A DNA stretch of 64,000 bases from Streptomyces sp. BV286 (GTDB lineage: Bacteria; Actinomycetota; Actinomycetes; Streptomycetales; Streptomycetaceae): positions 62,001 to 126,000 of the forward strand of contig NZ_JAHRIB010000061.1 in NCBI RefSeq assembly GCF_019090165.1, read 5' to 3'. Position numbers and translations under genes: made by a program. Under the pieces are notes generated by a model that saw only the letters and a list, made by a program, of their open reading frames with translations, was not told the origin of the DNA and searched no databases. This document shows positions 8,723 to 15,876 of this stretch, piece by piece. How positions within the stretch are numbered: the stretch's first letter is position 1; every line of letters begins with the position of its first letter.

Positions 8723-9907
8723 TCAGGCATGCTTGAGGTCAAGGCCGGCCCGGCTGCGGATCCCGAACGCCAGGGACACCGCCTCCAGAGCGCTGTTGAA
8801 GGACACCTCGGACAGCACGCCCGGGGCCGCCACCTGGTCGCCCGCGAGGTAGACGTCGTCGCCGCGGTCGATGGCCGGGCGGTCGCGCCAGCTCGTGCCG
8901 GGGAAATCGACCGCGCCTGTGCGGCCGTTCGCGAGGGCCTCCCGGCGGTACGTCACGCGGTCGCGCCAGTCGGGGAAGGCGAGGTCGAGCAGTTCCTCGG
9001 CGCGGGCGATGCCCGCCGCACGGGACTCGTGGGGTGCGATCGGGATCTGGCCCTGGAGGAGCTGCTCACCGGCCGGGGCGAGGGTGCGGTCCTGGGCCGT
9101 GAACCGCTCGATCCAGCCCGGCGCGTCCAGGTCGGAGACGGCGAACGCGTCGCCCCGGCGAGTGCGGACGGCCAGGTCGAGCAGGGCCGTGCGGCCGCTC
9201 GGCCACGACAGCGAGCCGTCCTTGAGGAGGCCGCGGGCCGCGTCCAGGGACGTGGCCACGATCACCGGGCCGTGGTCGGTGGGGAGCGCGTCGACGCGGG
9301 CGAGCGTTTCGACACGCACGCCGAGATTCCAGGCCCTGGCCGCCATGCGGTCGATGACGCTCGCCCAGCCGCCGCGCGGGTAGTGCGCCTCCGGGGGCAG
9401 CTTCGTGGCGCGGCGCAGGCGCTCCTGCACGAAGGCCGCGGAGAGGGCGCCCGGGTCGTGGTGGAAGAGGGCGACCGCGGAGTAGTGGGCCGCGGCGGTC
9501 GCGCCTTCGGGGCCTGCGACGTTCGTGGCCCAGGTCCTGAAATCCTGGTCCACCGGGGCCTGTTCGGCCGTTCGGCGCAGGAGCTTGAGCATCGGGAAGG
9601 GCGGGGTGCGGCGGAGGGCGCCCTTGTGGCGGAGGCGCAGGCGGGCGGCTTCCAGAGGTGGGAGCGGGGCCAGCTCGCCGATCAGATCGCGCTGCTTCAG
9701 CCAGGTCCAGTGGGGGCCGCCCTTGTACAGCGCGTGCGGGCCCTCGTTCGTTCTGTACGGGCCCTCGGTGGTGCGGGCGCGGCCGCCGAGGGTGTGGTGG
9801 GCTTCGTACACGGTGACCTGGGCGCCCGCCTCCGCGGCGGTGATGGCGGCGGTGAGGCCGGCGAAGCCGCCGCCGATGACGGTGATGCGGTGCATGGGGC
9901 GGGGCAT
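8723..9907 (-). CDS. NAD(P)/FAD-dependent oxidoreductase (phytoene-desaturase-like fold)
   Basis: The 394-residue protein opens with VIGGGFAGLTAAITAAEAG (about residues 10-28) and E-rich beta-2 (VYEAHHTLGGRART), the Rossmann FAD-binding signature with the GGRA extension found in amine oxidase/carotene desaturase-like enzymes. A second FAD contact, DVYLAGDQVAAPGVL, appears near the C-terminus. The ATG at 9907 follows GGGAG; an ATG four codons downstream is possible. The hypothetical substrate is not readable. The gene stands alone, divergent from the pentapeptide-repeat gene. Confidence 0.8.
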   Translation of the reverse strand: MPRPMHRITVIGGGFAGLTAAITAAEAGAQVTVYEAHHTLGGRARTTEGPYRTNEGPHALYKGGPHWTWLKQRDLIGELAPLPPLEAARLRLRHKGALRRTPPFPMLKLLRRTAEQAPVDQDFRTWATNVAGPEGATAAAHYSAVALFHHDPGALSAAFVQERLRRATKLPPEAHYPRGGWASVIDRMAARAWNLGVRVETLARVDALPTDHGPVIVATSLDAARGLLKDGSLSWPSGRTALLDLAVRTRRGDAFAVSDLDAPGWIERFTAQDRTLAPAGEQLLQGQIPIAPHESRAAGIARAEELLDLAFPDWRDRVTYRREALANGRTGAVDFPGTSWRDRPAIDRGDDVYLAGDQVAAPGVLSEVSFNSALEAVSLAFGIRSRAGLDLKHA

Positions 9908-10100
9908 GGGTGGGTCTCCCTCTGCTGCGGAAGTGTTTGCGTGCGGGTGTTGTGTGCGGGTGTTCTGTGCGGGTGTTCTGTTCGGTGCGACAGCGTTTCT
10001 TGCGACTGCTCTTATGACTCGTCGTGCGGCCCGGAATGTGACATCGGGGGATTCTTCGCAGGTCGGAGGGGCTGTCGGTGGTGGGGTGCAGGATGGGGGG

Positions 10101-10820
10101 ATGGCGAGCAGAGCGGCGAGGACCGGGGCGAGGGCGGGCACGGGCGCGGGGGCCGGTGCGGGGGTGAAGGGGGCGCGGCGGCCTGAGATGCGGCTGCCGC
10201 CGCTCGAGCCGTACGAGGGTGGTGAGCTGGAGCCCGACGGGGACTACGACGGGCTGCGGTTCGACGAGTTGGACTTCGTGGGGCAGGACGGTGGGGGTGC
10301 GCGGTTCATGGACTGCGTGCTGACGGGGTGCGCGGTGGACGAGACGCGGCTGCGGCATGCCCGTGTGCTGGACTCCGTGCTCACCGGGCTGCGGGGGGTG
10401 GGTACGGACCTCGGCTCGGTGACCTTCCGGGACGTGGAGGTGGTCGACGCGCGGCTGGGCGGGGTGCAGATGCACGGTGCCGTGCTGGAGCGGGTGGTCT
10501 TTCGCGGCGGGAAGATCGACTACCTGAATCTGCGGGAGGCCCGGATCCGGGACGTGGTGTTCGAGGGGTGCGTGCTGGTCGAGCCCGACTTCGGGGGTGC
10601 TCGGCTGGAGCGGGTGGAGTTCGTGGACTGTGTGCTGAAGGGGGCGGACTTCACCGGGGTGTCGCTGACGGATGTGGATCTGCGGCGGGCGGCGGCGGTG
10701 GAGTTTGCTCGAGGGGTGGACCGGTTGGCGGGGGCTGTGATCAGTCCGGCTCAGTTGTTGGATCTGGCGGCGGTGTTCGCTGCCGAGGTGGGGGTTCGGG
10801 TGGTGGGGGTGGACGTGTGA
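10101..10820 (+). CDS. Pentapeptide-repeat protein
   Basis: After about 30 residues of Ala/Gly/Arg low complexity, the 239-residue protein shows repeated A(D/N)LXX-type pentapeptides between about residues 60 and 200 (for example DGLRFDELDFVGQD, VTFRDVEVVDARLGG, LKGADFTGVSLTDVDLRRA), which should form a right-handed quadrilateral beta-helix. Some family members bind DNA gyrase, but most have unknown roles. The start at 10101 follows a GGGGGG purine run. There is a 193-nt gap to the divergent oxidoreductase. Confidence 0.85.
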   Translation: MASRAARTGARAGTGAGAGAGVKGARRPEMRLPPLEPYEGGELEPDGDYDGLRFDELDFVGQDGGGARFMDCVLTGCAVDETRLRHARVLDSVLTGLRGVGTDLGSVTFRDVEVVDARLGGVQMHGAVLERVVFRGGKIDYLNLREARIRDVVFEGCVLVEPDFGGARLERVEFVDCVLKGADFTGVSLTDVDLRRAAAVEFARGVDRLAGAVISPAQLLDLAAVFAAEVGVRVVGVDV

Positions 10821-10874
10821 CCCTGGCGTTGGGCGGCTGGTGTCTGGTGTTCGTGACGGCTGGGAGGGGGGTCG

Positions 10875-10986
10875 GGGCCGTACCGGTGTGTCGAGTCCGC
10901 CGCAACTGGGTGTCCTGCTGTGGGTTTCAGGGCGCCGTTTCCTGGAGGAGCCCTACGCGGCGGACTGCGACACACCGGTACGGCCC
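10875..10986. repeat. Large imperfect inverted repeat (about 29-bp arms)
   Basis: Arms 10875-10903 and 10957-10986 are complementary apart from a single bulged base and enclose a 53-nt loop. It begins 55 nt after the pentapeptide-repeat gene in a 328-nt gene-free stretch. It may be a terminator-like RNA hairpin or the relic of a small mobile palindrome; the loop encodes nothing obvious. Confidence 0.85.
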
Positions 10987-11016
10987 GCTCCCGTGCGATG
11001 GCCACCGCCGCCCCGC

Positions 11017-11110
11017 ATCAGCCCGGTCGGCGACGACCACCGTGGTCTCGGGCCGGAACTTCGGGGTCGGGCGCGTCTCATCAGCCCGACCGGCGATTGA
11101 GGACGAGGCC
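11017..11110. repeat. Paired ATCAGCCCG(G/A)(T/C)CGGCGA intergenic repeats
   Basis: Two related segments, ATCAGCCCGGTCGGCGA at 11017-11033 and ATCAGCCCGACCGGCGA at 11080-11096 followed by TTGAGGACGAGG, resemble a short repeat commonly met between Streptomyces genes. The rest of the 10821-11148 gap holds the inverted repeat just upstream and no gene. Confidence 0.5.
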
Positions 11111-11148
11111 GATCGGGGGGTCGGGGGGCCGGGGCGGAGCCCTCGGGG

Positions 11149-11688
11149 TCAGGGGAGTCTTGGGTAGCGGGCTTCCAGGGTCCAGATCGCCGGGTTTTCG
11201 CGGAGCGCCTCGTGGAGGTCCGTCAGGTCCGCCAGGAGGTCGTGGAGGAAGTCGCGGGCCTCGCGGCGCAGTTCGGAGTGGGAGAAGGTGAGCGGGGGCT
11301 CGTCGCCGGGCATCCAGTCGGACTCGATGTCGACCCAGCCGAAGCGGCGCTCGAAGAGCATGCGGTCGGTGGACTCGGTGAAGTCCAGTTCGGCGCGCTG
11401 GGGGCGGGCGGCCCGGCTGCCCATGGGGTCCTGGTCGAGTTGCTCGACGATGTCGCACAGGGCCCACGCGAAGTCGAGTACCGGCACCCATCCCCAGGCT
11501 GTGGACAGCTCCCGGTCCGCCTTGGTGTCGGCGAGGTAGACGTCCCCGCAGAACAGGTCGTGGCGGAGCGTGTGGACGTCCGCGCGGCGGTAGTCGGTCT
11601 GCGGGGGGTCCGGGAAGCGGTAGGAAAGGGCGTAGCCGATGTCGAGCACGTGGGTGATGGTGTCACGCCGCTCTACGATCGTCCTCAT
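11149..11688 (-). CDS. Hypothetical cytoplasmic protein (Streptomyces family)
   Basis: From the ATG at 11688 the 179-residue product has no signal peptide or membrane segment. It is rich in Asp, Glu, Trp and Arg, with segments such as DIGYALSYRFPDPPQTDYRR and a long amphipathic C-terminal helix (SHSELRREARDFLHDLLADL). I do not recognise a domain with confidence. Its ATG overlaps the oppositely oriented ATG of the metallopeptidase gene by two bases, so each promoter would lie inside the other gene. A longer version starting at 11826 would lie wholly antisense to the peptidase and is not favoured. Confidence 0.7.
   Translation of the reverse strand: MRTIVERRDTITHVLDIGYALSYRFPDPPQTDYRRADVHTLRHDLFCGDVYLADTKADRELSTAWGWVPVLDFAWALCDIVEQLDQDPMGSRAARPQRAELDFTESTDRMLFERRFGWVDIESDWMPGDEPPLTFSHSELRREARDFLHDLLADLTDLHEALRENPAIWTLEARYPRLP
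11674..11679 (+). promoter_or_regulatory. Probable -10 hexamer of the M1 peptidase gene (leaderless)
   Basis: TACGAT ends 7 nt before the ATG at 11687, with no Shine-Dalgarno between them. The hexamer lies inside the first codons of the divergent gene. Confidence 0.5.
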
Positions 11689-13060
11689 GGCCCGATCCGT
11701 CTTCTTTGTTCCCCTGCTGGTGTGTGTTCTCGTCGCCTGTGACGGAGGCGTGCGGGGCACCACGGGGGCTCCCGGGGTACGGGATCCGTACTTTCCCCGG
11801 TCGGGCAACGGCGGGTACGACGTCACGCACTACGGGCTCCGACTGGACTACGACCCGAAGGCACGTCGGCTCACGGGTGAGGCCGCGATCCAGGCGCGGG
11901 CACTGCAGGACCTCAGTGCGTTCGACCTCGATCTCAAGGGCATGGAGGTCGAGTCCGTGGAGGTGGCGGGGAAGGCCGCCCGGTTCAATCGCAGCGGTGG
12001 TCATGAGCTCGTCGTCCGCCCGCGTGACGATCTGGACAAGGGGGCCGTCTTCACCACGGTGGTCCGGTACTCCGGGTCTCCGGAGACGATCACTGATCCG
12101 GACGGTTCGCAGGAGGGCTGGCTGCCCACCCGCGACGGGGCCCTCGCCCTCGGTGAACCCACCGGGTCCATGACGTGGTTTCCCGGGAACCACCACCCGA
12201 GCGACAAAGCCGCGTACGACATCACGATCGCCGTGCCCGAAGGTCTGCAGGCCGTCTCCAACGGGGAGTTGCGGAGCGAGGTGACGAAGGGCGGGCGGGC
12301 CGTCTTCGACTGGCACGTCGGCGAGCCGATGGCGTCGTACGTGGCCACGGTCGCCGTCGGTGACTTCGAGACGCGTCGTTCGACGACCGCTGACGGGCTG
12401 CCCGTTCACGTCGCCGTGGATCCGACGCAGGTGGCGGCGAGCCGTGACGTGCTCGACCGGATTCCCGAGGTCGTGGAGTGGGCCGAGCGCACCTTCGGTC
12501 CGTACCCCTTCTCGTCGGCCGGGGCGATCGTGGAGCGGGAGGGCGATGCGGGATACGCCCTGGAGACGCAGAACCGGCCCGTGTTCCCCGGCGCCCCCGG
12601 CATCGGCCTCCTCGTCCACGAGCTGGCCCACCAGTGGTACGGGAACTCCGTCACCCCCGAGTCGTGGCGCGACATGTGGCTCAACGAGGGCTTCGCGACC
12701 TACGCCGAGTGGCTCTGGGAGGAGGATCACGGGGGTGACACCGCCCAGGACGTCTTCGACGACAAGAAGGCGGACGGCGGCGCCGTCTGGGCCTTCCCGC
12801 CGGCCCGGCCGCCGAGCGCCGCGCACATCTCCGACCGCCCGGTGTACGAGCGGGGCGCCATGGTCCTGCACCGGATTCGTCAGACGGTCGGCGACAGGAC
12901 CTTCCGCGCCATCCTCCGGGGCTGGGCCGCCCGGCACCGGCACGGCAACGCCGACACGGACGACTTCACCGCCTACGTGGAGAAGAAGGCGCCGGACGAG
13001 GATCTCTCGGGTGTCTGGGACGACTGGCTCTACGGGGATGGTCGTCCGGGCTCCCTCTGA
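11687..13060 (+). CDS. M1-family (gluzincin) zinc metallopeptidase, lipoprotein
   Basis: The 457-residue protein begins with a short lipoprotein signal (MARSVFFVPLLVCVLVAC, lipobox LVAC), so it should be anchored outside the membrane. The aminopeptidase-type beta-sandwich domain is followed by ETQNRP in the exopeptidase-motif position and the zinc site HELAH at 311-315, with the third ligand Glu334 in WLNEGFATYAEW: a complete HExxH-18-E signature. It should cleave N-terminal residues from peptides in the cell envelope. It starts leaderless and is convergent with the next GNAT gene, with 12 nt between the stops. Confidence 0.9.
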   Translation: MARSVFFVPLLVCVLVACDGGVRGTTGAPGVRDPYFPRSGNGGYDVTHYGLRLDYDPKARRLTGEAAIQARALQDLSAFDLDLKGMEVESVEVAGKAARFNRSGGHELVVRPRDDLDKGAVFTTVVRYSGSPETITDPDGSQEGWLPTRDGALALGEPTGSMTWFPGNHHPSDKAAYDITIAVPEGLQAVSNGELRSEVTKGGRAVFDWHVGEPMASYVATVAVGDFETRRSTTADGLPVHVAVDPTQVAASRDVLDRIPEVVEWAERTFGPYPFSSAGAIVEREGDAGYALETQNRPVFPGAPGIGLLVHELAHQWYGNSVTPESWRDMWLNEGFATYAEWLWEEDHGGDTAQDVFDDKKADGGAVWAFPPARPPSAAHISDRPVYERGAMVLHRIRQTVGDRTFRAILRGWAARHRHGNADTDDFTAYVEKKAPDEDLSGVWDDWLYGDGRPGSL

Positions 13061-13072
13061 GCTGTTCCGGCG

Positions 13073-13588
13073 CTACCGCAGGATTTTGCGCAACACCGCG
13101 CACGGGCGGTTCAGCTGGCGGTCCCCGCGGTGGCCGATCGTCTCGTACCCGATGCTCGTCCAGAAGGTGAGGGCCTTGGGGTTGTTGTCCAGGGCGGCCA
13201 GCCGCAGGGCGTCCCGGCCCGCCTCTCGGAACCGGTCCTCGACGTGCGCCGCCAGCTGCCGCCCGTACCCCTTGCCCTGCTCCGCCGCGTCCACCAGCAG
13301 CAGGCCGATCCAGGGGTCCGGGTCGGCCGGGTCGGGGTGGTGCGCGAGTGTGATCGCGACGGCGACGAGCCGTCCGGCGCTCCGGGCCTGGAGGATCTCC
13401 ACGTCCGGATTCGCCAGCTCGTCCGCCAGCGCCCTCGCCACCTGCTCGGGCCGGATGTCGTACGGGTCCGGGAAGTCACCGCTCAGGGCGTAGAAGGCGT
13501 GGTTCGAGGCGTAGAGCGCGGTGAGTTCCGTGAGGAGCGGGCCCGGCAGGTCGTGGTCGGGAGTGAGGGCGAGCGGTTCGAGGATCAC
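13073..13588 (-). CDS. GNAT N-acetyltransferase
   Basis: This is a 171-residue single GNAT domain. The acetyl-CoA loop is GLLLVDAAEQGKGYGRQLA (about 107-125), and the late LDNNPKALTFWTSIGYETIG motif is motif B of the superfamily. Acceptor unknown. It has its own ATG and is convergent with the metallopeptidase gene, separated by 12 nt. Confidence 0.85.
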   Translation of the reverse strand: MILEPLALTPDHDLPGPLLTELTALYASNHAFYALSGDFPDPYDIRPEQVARALADELANPDVEILQARSAGRLVAVAITLAHHPDPADPDPWIGLLLVDAAEQGKGYGRQLAAHVEDRFREAGRDALRLAALDNNPKALTFWTSIGYETIGHRGDRQLNRPCAVLRKILR

Positions 13589-13633
13589 GCGGGGCAGGCT
13601 AGCCGTCCGGGTGATCCGGGACGGGGAACGGGA

Positions 13634-13673
13634 GAGGGGCCCCGGTCCGGCCGCAGCCGGGCCGGGGCCCCTC
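13634..13673 (-). terminator. Terminator of terD
   Basis: An 18-bp stem (13634-13651 with 13656-13673, one G-U, loop CGCA) lies 20 nt past the terD stop codon. Confidence 0.85.
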
Positions 13674-13693
13674 GAACGCCGTGCGGGTCGGAC

Positions 13694-14269
13694 TCAGACG
13701 TTGACGCCGAAGTCCTGGGCGATGCCCGTCAGGCCGGACGCGTAGCCCTGGCCGACCGCGCGGAACTTCCACTCGGCGCCGTTGCGGTACAGCTCGCCGA
13801 AGACCATGGCCGTCTCGGTGGCCGCGTCCTCCGAGAGGTCGTAGCGCGCGATCTCGGTGCCGCCGTCCTGGTTCACGATGCGGATGTACGCGTTGCGGAC
13901 CTGGCCGAAGTTCTGCGAGCGGGTCTCCGCGTCGTAGATCGAGACCGGGAAGACGATCTTGTCGACGTCGGCGGGGAGGCCCGCGAGGTTGACGTTGATC
14001 GCCTCGTCGTCGCCGGCGCCCTCACCCGTCCGGTTGTCGCCCGTGTGGACGATCGTCTGGTCCGGGGTCTGCTTGTTGTTGAAGAAGACGAAGTGGGCGT
14101 CCGAGTAGACCTTGCCCGCGGGGTTGACCGCGATGGCCGAGGCGTCCAGGTCGAAGTCGGTTCCCGTGGTGCTGCGGACGTCCCAGCCGAGGCCCACGGT
14201 GACGGCGGTCAGGCCCGGAGCCTCCTTGGTGAGCGAGACGTTGCCACCCTTGGACAGGCTTACAGCCAT
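13694..14269 (-). CDS. terD: TerD-family calcium-binding stress protein
   Basis: The 191-residue protein is a textbook single-domain TerD: N-terminal [13 protein letters not shown], the FDLDASA segment (about 40-46) and the [10 protein letters not shown] segment that supply acidic Ca2+ ligands, and the end FGVNV. TerD proteins occur in tellurite/chemical-stress loci but in Streptomyces usually act as stand-alone developmental or stress proteins of unclear biochemistry. Here there is no TerB/C/Z partner beside it. The ATG is well placed and a strong terminator follows, so it is a single-gene unit. Confidence 0.93.
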   Translation of the reverse strand: MAVSLSKGGNVSLTKEAPGLTAVTVGLGWDVRSTTGTDFDLDASAIAVNPAGKVYSDAHFVFFNNKQTPDQTIVHTGDNRTGEGAGDDEAINVNLAGLPADVDKIVFPVSIYDAETRSQNFGQVRNAYIRIVNQDGGTEIARYDLSEDAATETAMVFGELYRNGAEWKFRAVGQGYASGLTGIAQDFGVNV

Positions 14270-14547
14270 TGTTGGGAGTCCTTCCCTCGTTTGACGTACG
14301 TACAGGTCGTGCGGTGCTGCGCGTCGGGCTTCGTACGGGACGAAGCTACCGCCAACCCTAAGAACGCCGATGGGGGTCCCCAGGGTTCCGCTCCTCTTTA
14401 CTTTCTTTACCCGGGGCCGGGAGCGGGGGTTCGCAGGCCGTCGGCGTACGGGTCGTGCGAGGGCGTGCGAGTACGCGGGCCGGGGCCGCGCGGGCCCGGT
14501 GCGAAAAGTGGGTGACGTGGGCCGGACGGACAAGGGACCATGGGGGC

Positions 14548-14976
14548 ATGTCCGGTCCCTACGTCATCCGTGGCTCCGTCTCGCTGCCCGAGGCCGAGCT
14601 CATGTGGCGTTTCTCGCGGTCCTCCGGGCCGGGCGGGCAGCACGTCAACACGACCGACTCGCAGGTCGAGCTGCGCTTCGACCTCGCGAAGACGGAGTCG
14701 CTGCCGCCGGTGTGGAAGGAGCGGGCGCTCGCCAGGCTGGCCGACCGGCTGGTCGACGGGGTCGTCGCCGTGCGCGCCTCCGAGCACCGGTCGCAGTGGC
14801 GGAACCGTGAGACGGCGGCCGTCCGGCTCGCCTCCCTGCTCGCCGAGGCCAGCGCGCCGCCACCGAGGCCCCGCCGGGCCACCCGCATCCCCCGGGGGAT
14901 CAACGAGCGCCGGCTGCGCGAGAAGAAGCAGCGGGGCGACACGAAGCGCGGCCGTTCCGGGCGCGACTGGGGATGA
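14548..14976 (+). CDS. arfB: ArfB-like peptidyl-tRNA hydrolase (GGQ protein)
   Basis: This 142-residue protein has the release-factor catalytic GGQ in [10 protein letters not shown] (about 27-36) and a long basic C-terminal tail ([20 protein letters not shown]) of the kind ArfB/YaeJ inserts into the empty mRNA channel of stalled ribosomes. It lacks the stop-codon-recognition domain of RF1/RF2. The role would be rescue of non-stop ribosomes by hydrolysing the stalled peptidyl-tRNA. It is convergent with the flavin reductase gene, with 11 nt between the stops. Confidence 0.93.
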   Translation: MSGPYVIRGSVSLPEAELMWRFSRSSGPGGQHVNTTDSQVELRFDLAKTESLPPVWKERALARLADRLVDGVVAVRASEHRSQWRNRETAAVRLASLLAEASAPPPRPRRATRIPRGINERRLREKKQRGDTKRGRSGRDWG

Positions 14977-14987
14977 GGGCGGGGCTG

Positions 14988-15551
14988 CTAGCCCAACTGC
15001 CGGTAGCGGCCCCGGAAATACGTGAGCGGGCCGCCGTCCGCGCCCGGCAGTGAGGACGTCAGCACCCGGCCGATCACCAGCGTGTGATCGCCCGCGCTCA
15101 CCCGCTGCTCGGTGCGGCATTCCAGGGTCGCCAGAGCGCCGGTCAGCAGCGGCGCCCCGGACGCCTCCCCGCGGACGTACGGCACGTCCTCGAAGAGGAG
15201 GCGGTCGGAGATGCGGTTCTTCATGGCGAAGCGGCCCGCGACCGCGCCCTGGTTCTCGGCGAGGAACGAGACCGCCCACAGGGGCTGCTCGTCGAGCAGG
15301 TCGTCCATGCGGGAGCCCTCGCGCAACCCGATGAGGACCAGGGGCGGATCCAGGGACACGGACATGAAGGACGTCGCCGTCATGCCCACGTCCTCGCCGC
15401 TCGGGCCGTCCGGGTCGGACTGCGCCTCGTGGGCGGTCACCAGGACCACACCCGCGGCCAGCTGGGACATGGCGGCGCGGAACTCGTCGTTGCTCACCCC
15501 ATCAGCATGCACGGGTGGGGCGGAAGGAGCGGCAGAGAAAGTGTTCAGCAC
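14988..15551 (-). CDS. Flavin reductase-like FMN-binding protein
   Basis: The 187-residue split-barrel protein matches the flavin reductase domain, with MTATSFMSVSLDPPLVLIGL (about 57-76) and later SVSAGDHTLVIGRV-like segments. Such proteins supply reduced FMN to two-component monooxygenases or act as small oxidoreductases. The GTG at 15551 is used; a GTG a few codons downstream (VSNDEF) is a possible alternative, because the first about 17 residues are Pro/Ala-rich and weakly conserved-looking. The partner oxygenase is not in the window. Confidence 0.85.
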   Translation of the reverse strand: MLNTFSAAPSAPPVHADGVSNDEFRAAMSQLAAGVVLVTAHEAQSDPDGPSGEDVGMTATSFMSVSLDPPLVLIGLREGSRMDDLLDEQPLWAVSFLAENQGAVAGRFAMKNRISDRLLFEDVPYVRGEASGAPLLTGALATLECRTEQRVSAGDHTLVIGRVLTSSLPGADGGPLTYFRGRYRQLG

Positions 15552-15730
15552 GGGAAGACGCTATTCTCCGGCCGGCGTTCGTCGCATCGGACCAACGTCC
15601 CAACCGGGTCCTAGGACCCGAGAGGGAGTGTGGCTCACGCCTCTCATCAGGCGCGCGCACATGTTCCACCAATTTGCGTTCAGTAAACGCACGGCGAAAA
15701 CACAGAAACTCTACTCAATTGTTCATCTTC

Positions 15731-15752
15731 ACCTGTGACTTGAGTCACAGGT
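15731..15752. promoter_or_regulatory. CRP-consensus palindrome (or attenuator hairpin) upstream of cdgB
   Basis: Two perfect 10-bp arms (ACCTGTGACT and AGTCACAGGT) surround a central TG. The inner part TGTGACTTGAGTCACA matches the TGTGA-N6-TCACA consensus of CRP proteins and also fits, as I recall it, the Streptomyces Crp motif GTG-N6-GNCAC. It lies 125-147 nt before the cdgB start. It is followed by GCCATTTTTT, so an RNA hairpin with a U-tract is the alternative reading. The rest of the 325-nt gap between the flavin reductase and cdgB shows no gene. Confidence 0.6.
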
Positions 15753-15876
15753 GCCATTTTTTGTTGACCCTGTGTACCGAGTGGGCAGCGCGCTGTGATT
15801 CAGTGGCGGGAAGATGGCAGGGGAGTAGGCCGGAGAGAACCCTGGAGTTGCTGCCGAGGTCTCGAGGGGAGGTCGG

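Noticed and set aside
10751..11005. Small minus-strand gene in the inverted-repeat region
   Set aside because: Composition follows the repeat and antisense sequence; no ribosome site or motif.
13694..14269. Tellurite-resistance operon
   Set aside because: TerD stands alone, with its own terminator and no terB/C/Z/E.
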